Source: Nostocales cyanobacterium LEGE 12452
GTDB taxonomy: Bacteria > Cyanobacteriota > Cyanobacteriia > Cyanobacteriales > Nostocaceae
DNA length: 35,662 bases
Direction: 5' to 3'
NCBI GenBank assembly: GCA_015206945.1
Contig: JADEXV010000058.1
Location: 1 to 35,662, forward strand
Below are positions 1-8,299 of this stretch, piece by piece. Positions within the stretch are counted from its first letter, which is position 1; every line of letters begins with the position of its first letter. Position numbers and translations under genes: made by a program. Under the pieces are notes generated by a model. The model saw nothing but the letters and a program-made list of their open reading frames with translations, did not search any database and had not been told where the DNA came from.

Positions 1-426
1 TTGTCCGGCAAATGTTCTTAATTCTCGATGTAGACTATCTCTTTGGCTATGGTTTTCTATGACTTGATTTTGCAGCTTTTGTGATTCAGCATATAATAAA
101 TTATGATGTTGTTCAATTTGATTTATTTCTCTGACAACGCGAGCTTTTAATTCCTCCATATCTTTAATTCGCTTGCGCAGAGAACCTAAAACAAACATTT
201 CATAATTTCTGCGTCGCTTGTCTATGAATAATGCTGTTGTATGGATAGTAACGGCAGTAATTACACCTGTGAGAAAGGCTTTATTAAAATCCCAGCTTGG
301 GACAAGGCTAAGACCAAAACTCACACTAAAGGCAACTATCACTAGTATAAATCGATTGCTGATCGTTACTGATTGCATATTGCTGGTTTTTAGCGTAGTT
401 AAATTATCTGAATAAGTGGTTCTCAT
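1..426 (-). CDS. Membrane protein with C-terminal coiled coil (3' end cut off by window edge)
   Basis: An open frame of 142 codons runs from an ATG at 426 to the window edge without a stop, so the C-terminus is missing. Two hydrophobic helices are visible near residues 25-44 (FILVIVAFSVSFGLSLVPSW) and 51-68, followed by a charged stretch rich in Glu, Lys, Gln and Leu (from about residue 70) with heptad-like spacing, read as a coiled coil. This suggests a protein anchored by a hairpin of two membrane helices with a long helical domain on one side. No family is recognised and no function is proposed. The heptamer repeat TAATTCG lies just upstream. There is no clear Shine-Dalgarno sequence. The reverse-strand reading (218-415, plus) is a shadow. 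Confidence 0.7.
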   Translation of the reverse strand, partial: MRTTYSDNLTTLKTSNMQSVTISNRFILVIVAFSVSFGLSLVPSWDFNKAFLTGVITAVTIHTTALFIDKRRRNYEMFVLGSLRKRIKDMEELKARVVREINQIEQHHNLLYAESQKLQNQVIENHSQRDSLHRELRTFAGQ

Positions 427-436
427 ACTAATTTAT

Positions 437-455
437 AATTCGTAATTCGTAATTA
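437..455. repeat. Short tandem heptamer (TAATTCG)
   Basis: Between two and three copies of TAATTCG lie 10 bases upstream of the left-edge gene. This is the short-tandem-repeat type typical of Nostocales intergenic DNA. The rest of the 427-642 gap is AT-rich with nothing else recognisable. Confidence 0.6.
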
Positions 456-642
456 AACAGCACATATACATAAAATACTTAATTTAAGTGGTTTGTAATT
501 CATTGTTCTGTTTGGTTAGTCAATATATTTATCCCATATTTGTTATCATAATTTTTATAAAATATCTAATTTTAGTTAATGTTGCATAACATTGTTCTGG
601 AACTTACAAAAAAGCGCAATCATTAATGAAACAATTTTAATG

Positions 643-1992
643 TTAAGTGTTGGATATGTTTTGATCTGCATGAAAAAGTGTTAAATCTGCTTTTAAAAAA
701 TCAACAAACTGCCGTGCTGTACGTCCAGAACGACCATTATGACGAGTTGCCCATTGTAATGCCTGAAATTCTAAATCTTCTTGGGTAATATTAATTTCAG
801 CTTGTGTCACTAGATGTTGTACAATTTTTAAATAAGTTTTCTGATTGGCTGGTTCAAAAGTCAAGGTTAAACCAAAGCGATCGCTAAACGAAAGCTTCTC
901 CTGCATCGTATCCCAGGCATGGATTTCCTCGTTATCCTTGGGGGTAGGTCTATCCACAAAAAACTCCCGAATCAGGTGGCGGCGATTGGAGGTAGCGTAC
1001 ACAACTACATTTTGCGGCCGCGCCGTTAAATTACCTTCTAAAACTACCTTGAGAGCTTTAAAGGCATCATCATCTTCTTCAAATGAAAGGTCATCGACAA
1101 AGATAATAAATTTTTGTGACACACCCCGTAAATGTTCCACAATTTCTGGTAAGTCTTTTAAATCAGATTTTGCCACTTCCAATAAACGGAGGCTGCGATT
1201 ACTATATTCATTCAACAAAGATTTCACTAAAGAAGATTTGCCAGAACCGCGACTACCGTAAAGTAGTACATGCAGTGCCATCTCTCCTGATAATAAAAAC
1301 TCAGTATTTTTCAGCAAAGCATCTTTTTGAGATTCGTAACCGACAAGCGCACTCAGTTTAACCGGGTCAGAATACCTAATACCGATAAACTGCCCAGATT
1401 GCCAGCGTAAAGCGCGATATTCTGCAAATAAACCAGAGCCACATTGCCGATAATAAGCTGCTAAATCTTCTACAGCATCACCCCAATTATCTAACTCTTG
1501 TAGATATGTAGTGAATTTTGTCTCTACTCCTAGCAATTCTTGCTCTTTATACCACACTACTGGTGAAATCGGCATGTGAGCTACGCTTTGTACCCACTCG
1601 CTTAAAGAAGCGCTGCTACACTCATATAGACTTTGCAATACTTGTAAATCATGCTGAACTGCTGTTACTAAAGCTGGAGGCAAATCTTCAAATTCTCGCA
1701 CTCCCGCCAACCTTGTAAAAGGATTGTCAGAGAAGAGAATTTGAGTAATTAAATAGTCTTCCCAGTTTTGATTTCTAGCAGCCAAAGCGTGAAAGTAACT
1801 GCCGTAGGCTTGGAGACAACCCCGTGCATCGGCTTCTGTGTAACGTATAGCTTGCAACAGTTCCAGAAATGCCATCCCCACTTCACCTTGCACAACAGAT
1901 TGGTACAGTAAAAGTGAGGCTGCTTGGCGCTGGAGATATTGAACCCTTGTATATGAGGAAGTAATTGCCATTGGTCTCGCTAGATTATCCAT
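643..1992 (-). CDS. DUF815-family ATP-binding protein
   Basis: 449 residues from the ATG at 1992; the in-frame codon before it is TTG. The C-terminal half is a P-loop ATPase: Walker A GSRGSGKSS near residues 246-253, Walker B FIIFVDD near 295-301, and a sensor-like segment VVYATSNRRHL typical of the DUF815 family, which is distantly AAA-like. The N-terminal 200 residues are helical and lack a recognised motif. DUF815 proteins are cytosolic ATPases of unknown physiological role. The gene stands alone, divergent from the small membrane protein at 2080, and the 88-bp gap between them must carry both promoters. Family assignment is confident; the function is unknown. Confidence 0.85.
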   Translation of the reverse strand: MDNLARPMAITSSYTRVQYLQRQAASLLLYQSVVQGEVGMAFLELLQAIRYTEADARGCLQAYGSYFHALAARNQNWEDYLITQILFSDNPFTRLAGVREFEDLPPALVTAVQHDLQVLQSLYECSSASLSEWVQSVAHMPISPVVWYKEQELLGVETKFTTYLQELDNWGDAVEDLAAYYRQCGSGLFAEYRALRWQSGQFIGIRYSDPVKLSALVGYESQKDALLKNTEFLLSGEMALHVLLYGSRGSGKSSLVKSLLNEYSNRSLRLLEVAKSDLKDLPEIVEHLRGVSQKFIIFVDDLSFEEDDDAFKALKVVLEGNLTARPQNVVVYATSNRRHLIREFFVDRPTPKDNEEIHAWDTMQEKLSFSDRFGLTLTFEPANQKTYLKIVQHLVTQAEINITQEDLEFQALQWATRHNGRSGRTARQFVDFLKADLTLFHADQNISNT

Positions 1993-2079
1993 CAATGAAC
2001 TCTGTGGTATAGCTAAATAGCTATGGTAAATTGTCTGCTGACCCTGGCAGTAAAGTCAAAGTCTACATAGGTTTTAACA

Positions 2080-2400
2080 ATGAATTTAGGTATAGTTGCT
2101 GCTTTTGCCTACGGCATATTAGCGATAGTGGGTGGCATTATTGGCTACATTCAAGCTAGAAGTAGAGTTTCACTCTTAAGTGGTAGCATTAGCGGGTTAT
2201 TACTAATACTTGCCGCTTACTTTCAACTCCAAGGACAAACTTGGGGTGCGATTTTAGCAGTCTTGGTTACTGCTGTTTTAGTAGTTGTCTTTGCATTTAG
2301 ACTGGCAAAAACACGCAAGTTTATGCCTGCGGGACTAATGACAATTTTGGGTATGCTGGCATTGGCGGTGATGGTGAATCAATTTGTGGCTTTAAGGTAG
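2080..2400 (+). CDS. TMEM14 (UPF0136) family small membrane protein
   Basis: 106 residues, almost entirely hydrophobic, with four predicted membrane helices near residues 5-24, 30-50, 56-74 and 82-104. The short loops are basic (QARSRVS, RLAKTRKF). Length, four-helix layout and the Gly-rich first helix fit the TMEM14/UPF0136 family, which includes plant chloroplast fatty-acid export (FAX) proteins and mitochondrial TMEM14. A role in lipid or small-molecule passage across a membrane is known only for eukaryotic relatives; for the cyanobacterial protein it is inference. It stands alone and is transcribed away from the DUF815 gene. Confidence 0.8.
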   Translation: MNLGIVAAFAYGILAIVGGIIGYIQARSRVSLLSGSISGLLLILAAYFQLQGQTWGAILAVLVTAVLVVVFAFRLAKTRKFMPAGLMTILGMLALAVMVNQFVALR

Positions 2401-3148
2401 CATTAGTCTCTCAGCAATAACCACCCTCCTGTATTCTTGGTATGGCATGACTTTCCCTGCTTTGAATTATATTAGTACATTTATATTACTGTGACTTGTT
2501 ACCCTTATCTTTGAAAAATGCCCTGTTTCAAGCTTGACAAAAGTACACTTACATAAGATGCGCTCATGTAGGCTTTGTTTGCGATCGCCCATAGTCATCT
2601 ACAATTTGTAAGTGATGAAAATAACGTGATAACAAGCTTTCCAGACATCAATTCTGAAAATTAAATCAAAAAATAATTACTAATTGCTAAAAAACTCCGG
2701 TTTTTTTGGCTTTGTGATGATAAATAAAAGTAATAGTGTTGAATGTCATGCTTCGTATCGCGAAGGATTACTCAAATTCTTCGCTGCTTTGAGGATGACT
2801 ACTGAACATCAAACAACATCTGCTACCAATCAGTTTTTTTGCTGGGGATGCTTCTTTGCGACAAAAAAAGGCTCTACCAGAAAACTTACTCTAGATGTAT
2901 CTAAGTAACTATGCTGATAAAGTGTAAAGATGTCACGGTATCTGGGAGCCAATTTTAAAGGAATTGCAAAGGAATTGGTGCCATTTTGGCAGGTTTTACT
3001 CTCAAATATGAGATATTAGTAGATTGTAGAAATCTTTATTGTTATTCACATCTCTCTTCTTGCATTAGTTCCTATCTACTGAAAACTCTTAAGACCAACA
3101 AATTTGACACGATAAGTTTAAGTAATTTAATGAGGTAGGAAATAATAC
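2401..3148. other. Intergenic stretch, no convincing gene
   Basis: About 750 bases without a supported gene. It holds a HIP1 site at 2580, an imperfect palindromic patch at 2950-2976 (CCAATT ... AATTGG around a repeated AAAGGAATTG) and an interspersed repeat at about 2740-2800. The longest frame (2684-2908, 74 codons) includes that repeat and has no start signal. The segment just before 3149 probably carries the promoter of the kinase gene. No clear precursor-peptide gene was found here, although one would be of interest given the two genes that follow. Confidence 0.5.
3104..3131 (+). promoter_or_regulatory. Possible sigma-70-type promoter for the kinase gene
   Basis: TTGACA at 3104-3109 and TTTAAT at 3126-3131 are 16 bases apart, in front of the start codon at 3149. 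The start site would leave a very short leader. Motif match only. Confidence 0.35.
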
Positions 3149-4390
3149 ATGGTATTATCACTGTCTTCTCATAACGTTATCCAGTATCTGCAAGACGCGG
3201 GTCTGTGTAGCTCAGAAGATGGCCCATCAGACAAATCTGAGTTGCCAGGAAGTAGTCAGAACAATTTCAATTTACTAGTGACTTTAGCAGATAATCGCCA
3301 ACTGCTCATTAAACAAGAACGTAACGCTAACAACAATGACGGCGCGCCTCATGAATTGTTTCAGGAGTGGCTGTTTCACCAGTTGCTACAACAGTTTCCA
3401 GTTCTAGGTAATACTTCAGCGATCGCGCCATTGGTAGTGCATTTTGACGAAGAAAATTCGATTCTTGTCCGTAGCTACTTGAATGAATATCAAGAGCTTG
3501 CGACATTGTACCACAACAATGAGATTTTTCCACAAGAAATTGCCTCTGCCATCGGCACAACTTTGGCGGGACTGCATCGCGCTACCTACAACCGCCGAGA
3601 ATATCGGGATTTTATGGCAACTGCTCCCCAAGGAGAGTTTCGCTACGGGTTTTACAATCCAGCGCAAGGGGTAGGGTCGATTGGTCCAGAGATTTTTGGG
3701 ACTGTTACCACGGATGCACTAAAATTCTATGTTCTCTATCAACAATACGAGAGTTTGGAATCTGCGATCGCAGATTTAGCATATAGCTGGAATCCTTGCT
3801 GCTTAACTCACAACGACCTGAAATTGAACAACATTTTGGTTCATTCCAGGTGGGAGCAATTAGACAATTGTCTTATACGACTAATTGACTGGGAAGCATG
3901 TTCTTGGGGAGACCCAGCCTTTGATTTAGGAACTTTACTGGCAAGCTATTTAGGAATTTGGCTTAAGAGTCTGGTAGTAGACCCCACCATTGAGTTAGAA
4001 GAATCTCTACATTTGGCGTTAACACCGTTAGAGATTTTACAACCTTCAATTATTGCCTTAATTAGGGCTTATATAAATGCCTTCCCGATGATTTTGGAAT
4101 ACCGCAGTGACTTTATTTCGCGCGTTATCCAGTTTGCGGGGCTGGCACTAATTCATCAAATTCAGGAGATGATTACGTGCTGGAAACACTTTAATAATGT
4201 TGAACTGTGTATGCTGCAAGTAGCTAAAAGTTTACTTGTAGTGCCAGAGCAAGCTGTACTTACCATTTTCGGGATGTCAGAGTCAGAAATATTGAATACT
4301 GTGGCAAAGATTCATAAATTTCCTCAGCCTGTAAAGGAGCAGCAGTTACTTCAGATTTATTACGAGAAAACTCGGCTGCGTGGTTGTTAG
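3149..4390 (+). CDS. APH-fold kinase (aminoglycoside-phosphotransferase-like), paired with HopA1 gene
   Basis: 413 residues with the kinase-like APH fold. Visible motifs are the lysine-containing strand QLLIKQE (Lys55), the catalytic loop HNDLKLNNIL (His221, Asp223, Asn228), the metal-binding Asp247 in LIDWEACSWGD, and GDPAFDLG at 254-261. All key kinase residues are present, so an active ATP-dependent phosphotransferase is expected. APH genes directly followed by a HopA1-family gene are known from thioamitide loci (TvaC/TvaD type) and class V lanthipeptide loci (LxmK type), where the kinase is thought to phosphorylate Ser/Thr of a precursor peptide before elimination. That role here is inference. 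A HopA1 gene follows after 79 bases on the same strand, probably co-transcribed. Antibiotic modification is a less likely alternative given this partner. Confidence 0.8.
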   Translation: MVLSLSSHNVIQYLQDAGLCSSEDGPSDKSELPGSSQNNFNLLVTLADNRQLLIKQERNANNNDGAPHELFQEWLFHQLLQQFPVLGNTSAIAPLVVHFDEENSILVRSYLNEYQELATLYHNNEIFPQEIASAIGTTLAGLHRATYNRREYRDFMATAPQGEFRYGFYNPAQGVGSIGPEIFGTVTTDALKFYVLYQQYESLESAIADLAYSWNPCCLTHNDLKLNNILVHSRWEQLDNCLIRLIDWEACSWGDPAFDLGTLLASYLGIWLKSLVVDPTIELEESLHLALTPLEILQPSIIALIRAYINAFPMILEYRSDFISRVIQFAGLALIHQIQEMITCWKHFNNVELCMLQVAKSLLVVPEQAVLTIFGMSESEILNTVAKIHKFPQPVKEQQLLQIYYEKTRLRGC

Positions 4391-4469
4391 TAATAGGAAG
4401 TAGAACAATTTAAAAAGAACACACAATCCTGAATTCTATTTTGTTAAAGTTTGGTTTCTGAATGGATTA

Positions 4470-5558
4470 ATGCTAAATTCCTCTATCAATCAATCGCTAA
4501 ATTCTCTATTTGATATTGCTCAGAATATCCAGATTGAGTCTAATTTTTGTATTTACCATCCCAATTATCAACCCTTTGCTCTGCCCGCTAAAATAGCCGA
4601 TAGATTTCAGCAAAATTCTGTAGATTTACAACAGAAGTATCTCACTCTCCTGCTGCGAAATTTCCTCTATGGAATCTATTACAATGGGTCCCTGCAAAGT
4701 ACTTTGGCAGTCAATACTGATAATACTAATCAACCACAAAAGCATAATTTAGCAGATAATTCTATTTTGGAGATTGACTGGGACTTTTACGAACAACTGC
4801 ACGCCAGTAATCACGGCATAGGTTACTTTGACCCTCGATGGCAGGTGTTGCGGAAAGAACCTGATGGGACTATGGCTGTGACTAAAGGCGGTTTAACACT
4901 TTATGTTGAGCCAGATTGCCATCTAGAATCCAGTAAGAAATCTACCAAAGTGGGTGACATGGTAGCAATCTGGATGCCCAAAAATCGACTGCAAAATGGC
5001 TGTTACTTAGCAGTTAGCAATGTTGGACAAGAACGGCAAAGCAACCCAGACGCCGATTTAGGAGCAGGGCGAATCTACTTTAACTTTACGGCATCTGGTG
5101 CGATCGCTCTCATGGAAAGCTTGACGCTGCAACTAAATGCAGCCTCGATTCCCTTTAGCTTTCAGGTTCTTCACAATCCCAGTGCATACGGACGCTATGA
5201 TTCGGGGCTACTTTACTTTGAACTCCCCGATTATCCAGCGATCCGCACAATCCTTCAGACTGTTTATATCGAAAATCAATCCCATTTCCAGCCCGAAATT
5301 CCTTTGTTTACCAAATTTTTAGCTCCAGGGTTAGGTTTAGCTGAGGAACCAACCCAAAAATTTGCGGCACAAGAAAGTTTTGGGATGAACCGTTGCCAAA
5401 TCGTTGCAAATGCTTTGTTGGAAGCTTGGCAAAAAGGTAAAAATGCGATGGAGGAACGGATGAGGGTTATTGACCAACACTTTGCGCGGCATCTAATAGA
5501 TTTGCAGCGTCCTTATCTGAACCCTAGTTCTGAGGATATATATAAGCCGTTAAATTGA
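4470..5558 (+). CDS. HopA1-family protein (T3SS effector HopA1-like fold)
   Basis: 362 residues. The protein resembles the cyanobacterial HopA1 family: an N-terminal helical part (NFLYGIYYNGS near residues 64-74), a central segment GDMVAIWMPKNRLQNGCYLAVSN, a beta-rich core with GRIYFNF, and HNPSAYGRYDSGLLYF followed by a helical C-terminus. The name comes from a Pseudomonas syringae effector, but such proteins also occur in bacteria without type III secretion, including in thioamitide (TvaD) and class V lanthipeptide clusters, where they are assigned to the phosphate-elimination (dehydration) step. Pairing with the APH kinase upstream supports a similar two-step chemistry here, but no precursor peptide is recognised. 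The start has no clear ribosome site. The gene ends in a GC-rich inverted repeat. Confidence 0.75.
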   Translation: MLNSSINQSLNSLFDIAQNIQIESNFCIYHPNYQPFALPAKIADRFQQNSVDLQQKYLTLLLRNFLYGIYYNGSLQSTLAVNTDNTNQPQKHNLADNSILEIDWDFYEQLHASNHGIGYFDPRWQVLRKEPDGTMAVTKGGLTLYVEPDCHLESSKKSTKVGDMVAIWMPKNRLQNGCYLAVSNVGQERQSNPDADLGAGRIYFNFTASGAIALMESLTLQLNAASIPFSFQVLHNPSAYGRYDSGLLYFELPDYPAIRTILQTVYIENQSHFQPEIPLFTKFLAPGLGLAEEPTQKFAAQESFGMNRCQIVANALLEAWQKGKNAMEERMRVIDQHFARHLIDLQRPYLNPSSEDIYKPLN

Positions 5559-5655
5559 TGGGGAGTGAGGAAAGAGGCAGGGGAGCAGGGGAGAAGTTGC
5601 AAGTAAGTTTTTCCCCTCTGCTCCTCTGCCCCTTTGCCCCTCTGCCTCTTCTCCA
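5558..5655. terminator. Imperfect inverted repeat between convergent genes
   Basis: A G-rich arm (5558-5595, GGGGAGCAGGGGAG-like) is roughly complementary to a C-rich arm (5611-5655, CCCCTCTGCTCCTCTGCC-like). The arms consist of short tandem units. Placed between the stops of the HopA1 gene and the convergent exonuclease gene, it could fold as a two-way terminator. It belongs to the short-tandem-repeat class of Nostocales. Confidence 0.5.
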
Positions 5656-5663
5656 TGCCCAAT

Positions 5664-6446
5664 TCAAAATTCCACAATAACTGGCACATGGTCGCTAGGT
5701 TGAGTTAACTTTCTCGGCGCGACATCAATAATGCAACTTGTAGCACGCTCATACAGGATGGGCGTAAGATAGTGATGGTCAATTCGCCAACCTAAGTTAC
5801 GACGGAAGGCGGCAGAGCGATAATCCCACCAGCTATAATTTCCACCTTCTGTAGTGAATTTGCGAAAAGCATCGGCAAATCCCAATTTCAGAATATCCCG
5901 TAAGGCTTGGCGCTCTGTTTCTGTTGCCATAATGTGATTTTCTGTACTCACTTGCTCGTGAATATCCTTATCTTCCAAGGCGATATTGAAGTCGCCGCAT
6001 ACACAAATTGCGGATTGTGACAGCACCAGCAATCGCAAATACTCGTGTAGCGCTGTCAACCAGCGCAGTTTGTATTCGTATTTCTCTGTTCCTACCGCTG
6101 CGCCATTAGGAACATATAAGTTTACAATCCGCACACCATCAATTACACCTGTAATCACGCGCTTTTGCTCATCCCATTCGTGGTGTAAATCTGGCAAAAT
6201 TGCCCTAAACCCGCTACTAACATTTACGAGTGGCTGGCGGCTAATCAGGGCTACACCATTATAGGATTTTTGTCCTGACATATAAAGGTTATACCCTAAC
6301 TCCTCAAAAGGCGATCGCGGAAATTCAGCATCCACAACTTTGGTTTCTTGCAAGCAGAGAACATCAACGGGATTTAGGGTTAACCAATCGATAACCTGTT
6401 CAAGGCGAGTGCGAATTGAGTTGACGTTCCAAGTAGCGATTTTCAT
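5664..6446 (-). CDS. xth: Exodeoxyribonuclease III (AP endonuclease family)
   Basis: 260 residues, full length for the ExoIII/Xth family. It acts in base excision repair, cutting at abasic sites and removing 3' blocking groups. Visible motifs in order: WNVNSIRTR at residues 6-14, LQETKV (catalytic Glu), VNLYVPNG, CGDFNIALEDKD (Asp and Asn of the active site), the substrate-binding WWDYR, RIDHHYLT, and the terminal SDHVPV with the catalytic Asp-His pair. All active-site residues are present. The ATG at 6446 starts directly on the conserved MKIATWNVNS strand. It is a single gene convergent with the HopA1 gene and divergent from the glycosyltransferase at 6904. Confidence 0.95.
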   Translation of the reverse strand: MKIATWNVNSIRTRLEQVIDWLTLNPVDVLCLQETKVVDAEFPRSPFEELGYNLYMSGQKSYNGVALISRQPLVNVSSGFRAILPDLHHEWDEQKRVITGVIDGVRIVNLYVPNGAAVGTEKYEYKLRWLTALHEYLRLLVLSQSAICVCGDFNIALEDKDIHEQVSTENHIMATETERQALRDILKLGFADAFRKFTTEGGNYSWWDYRSAAFRRNLGWRIDHHYLTPILYERATSCIIDVAPRKLTQPSDHVPVIVEF

Positions 6447-6903
6447 TAGTTAATTATCAGAATTTTTGTAAATTACTAATTACAAATTATGTAATTATTG
6501 TACAATTACTTAATATTTATATTTTCTGTTATCTTTCCCAATTACCTTTAAATGAAGCTTTAATGGCTTGATCCCATTGAATATTTTAGTATTGTCAGCT
6601 ACAAAACATTCAATTTTGTAAGTTCTGCTACAAAACATTCTACCTCTTTATGATCCCCAAGACAGATGCAACAAATAATAGATTAGCTGTACGTTTAGAA
6701 GTGTAGCTCAGAGTTGACTTTTGCCGATAGTCAGTTAGATTTGTTGGTAGAAAATTTGCGGTACGGTTAACCGTTATTGCGCTTTTGATAGCCTGTTAGG
6801 TTAATTTAAATGTCAAAAGAGTAAGTAGAAATGCTCTTTACTCATAAAATAATGATCTAGCTGATTATTGAGGACAATTTCATAGACTGAACCAGAAAAA
6901 CTT
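6447..6903. other. Divergent intergenic region with a 14-bp direct repeat
   Basis: 457 bases, AT-rich, between the exonuclease gene (minus) and a glycosyltransferase (plus). GCTACAAAACATTC occurs twice, at 6598-6611 and 6627-6640, spaced 29 bases start to start. No reading frame is convincing. The region should contain promoters for both genes. Confidence 0.55.
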
Positions 6904-7974
6904 ATGAAAATCGCTCAGGTTGCCCCCTTATGGGAAAGGGTTCCACCTCCTAATTATGGAGGAATAGAACTGGTAGTGAGTCGCTTGACTGATGAACTTG
7001 TTCGTCGCGGTCATGAGGTAACTTTATTTGCCTCTGGTGATTCTCAAACTTTGGCTCATTTAGAAGCAGTTTATCCACGTGCATTACGCTTAGACCCAAA
7101 TGTGAAAGAGTATGCAGTGTACGAAATGCTAGAACTAAGTCAAGTTTACCAGTATGCAGACCAATTCGATATTATCCATTCTCATGTAGGGATTTCGGCA
7201 TTACCTTTAGCGAGTTTGATAACAGTAACTCCTACAGTCCACACCCTGCACAATAATTTTACAACTGATAACCGTCACGCATTTAGCTACTACCAAAAGC
7301 AACCATACATCAGCATTAGCAATTCGCAGCGTCAAATCGATCTCAATTATGTTGGCACGGTTTATAACGGAATTGAGCTAGCAGATTACCCATTTGTAGC
7401 CCAACCTTTACAACCTCAGTATTTAGCGTTTTTAGGCCGTTTTTCGCCAGATAAAGGTCCGCACCATGCGATCGCCATTGCTAAAGAAAGTGGTTGGCGC
7501 TTGAAGATGGCAGGAAAGGTTGATGCAGTACACTCTGAGTTTTTTGAACAAGAGATTGTCCCTCAGATAGATGGTCAGCAAATTGAATATCTCGGTGAAA
7601 TTAACCACACTGAAAAAACTGAACTTCTGGGTAATGCCGCGGTAACTCTTTTCCCCATTAACTGGCAAGAACCTTTTGGCTTAGTAATGATTGAATCAAT
7701 GGCAACTGGTACGCCAGTAATTGCCATGAATTTCGGCTCCGTACCTGAAGTTATTGCCCACGGTAAAACAGGTTTTATCTGCAATAGCTACGCAGAAATG
7801 GCGGCAATGATTCCACCAGCTTTGGAACTCAATCGTCAAACCTGTCGAAAACACGTAGAAAATAACTTTAGCGTTAGCCACATGGTTAACGGATATGAAG
7901 CTGTTTACAGACAAATTATTAAAGACCGCATAGAATCGAATGGCCGCATTCATGCAGCTAACATTCAGTTTTAA
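6904..7974 (+). CDS. Glycosyltransferase family 4 (GT-B fold)
   Basis: 356 residues. The N-terminal domain opens with MKIAQVAPLWERVPPPNYGGIE and ELVRRGHEVTLFASGDS, the usual acceptor-side Rossmann fold of GT4 enzymes. The C-terminal domain has FLGRFSPDKGPHHAI (nucleotide-sugar side) and the E-x7-E motif EPFGLVMIE, followed by ATGTPVIAMNFGSVPEV. This is a retaining glycosyltransferase transferring sugar from an activated donor. Donor and acceptor cannot be told from the sequence. It lies upstream of a small zinc-ribbon gene and a dehydrogenase on the same strand, but with separate spacing. The fold and family are confident; the substrate is unknown. Confidence 0.88.
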   Translation: MKIAQVAPLWERVPPPNYGGIELVVSRLTDELVRRGHEVTLFASGDSQTLAHLEAVYPRALRLDPNVKEYAVYEMLELSQVYQYADQFDIIHSHVGISALPLASLITVTPTVHTLHNNFTTDNRHAFSYYQKQPYISISNSQRQIDLNYVGTVYNGIELADYPFVAQPLQPQYLAFLGRFSPDKGPHHAIAIAKESGWRLKMAGKVDAVHSEFFEQEIVPQIDGQQIEYLGEINHTEKTELLGNAAVTLFPINWQEPFGLVMIESMATGTPVIAMNFGSVPEVIAHGKTGFICNSYAEMAAMIPPALELNRQTCRKHVENNFSVSHMVNGYEAVYRQIIKDRIESNGRIHAANIQF

Positions 7975-8030
7975 TCAACTGCTTTTTTGACTTAGTTTAA
8001 AACAACAATTTTTTTAAGGAGGACATTGGT

Positions 8031-8216
8031 ATGAGTACGAGAGCCAACACTTGCCCATGCTGCGGTGGTTCCCTCCTGCGTCATGCCCGTCATGGTGAAC
8101 TATATTGGTTTTGCCTGTCGTGCCGACAAGAAGTACCGCTGTTAACTGCTACTCGCTTACCTAATGTGGAAACCCGGAACACTGGTGTGGTTCCTCAGCC
8201 AGCGGTGAATACCTAA
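8031..8216 (+). CDS. Small zinc-ribbon protein
   Basis: 61 residues with two Cys pairs, CPCCGG near residues 8-13 and CLSCR near 28-32, about 18 residues apart. This is the layout of a single zinc ribbon. The C-terminal third (LPNVETRNTGVVPQPAVNT) looks unstructured. A strong ribosome binding site, AAGGAGG, lies a good distance before the ATG and supports real expression of such a short gene. No catalytic domain is present, so a nucleic-acid or protein-binding adaptor role is possible but unproven. It sits 56 bases after the glycosyltransferase and 83 bases before the dehydrogenase. Confidence 0.75.
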   Translation: MSTRANTCPCCGGSLLRHARHGELYWFCLSCRQEVPLLTATRLPNVETRNTGVVPQPAVNT

Positions 8217-8299
8217 TTTTTCAATAATATATAAAACCTACTAAAAATCAATACTGATTTAGTTTAAACCTATCAATAAGCCTCAACTGATAAAATCGG

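Noticed and set aside
845-1261. 138-codon frame opposite the DUF815 gene
   Set aside because: It lies fully inside the antisense of a clear ATPase gene and has a Ser/Arg-rich, non-protein-like composition.
2684-2908. 74-codon frame in the first long gap
   Set aside because: It runs through an interspersed repeat (SYREGLLKFFAALRMT-type reading), has no ribosome site and no family-like sequence. Its later part has two Cys and several Ser/Thr, so it was considered as a RiPP precursor, but no leader-like part or conserved signal supports that.
3149-4390. Antibiotic-resistance phosphotransferase
   Set aside because: The APH fold alone does not show resistance; pairing with a HopA1 gene and low similarity in the substrate region argue for a peptide or other metabolic substrate.
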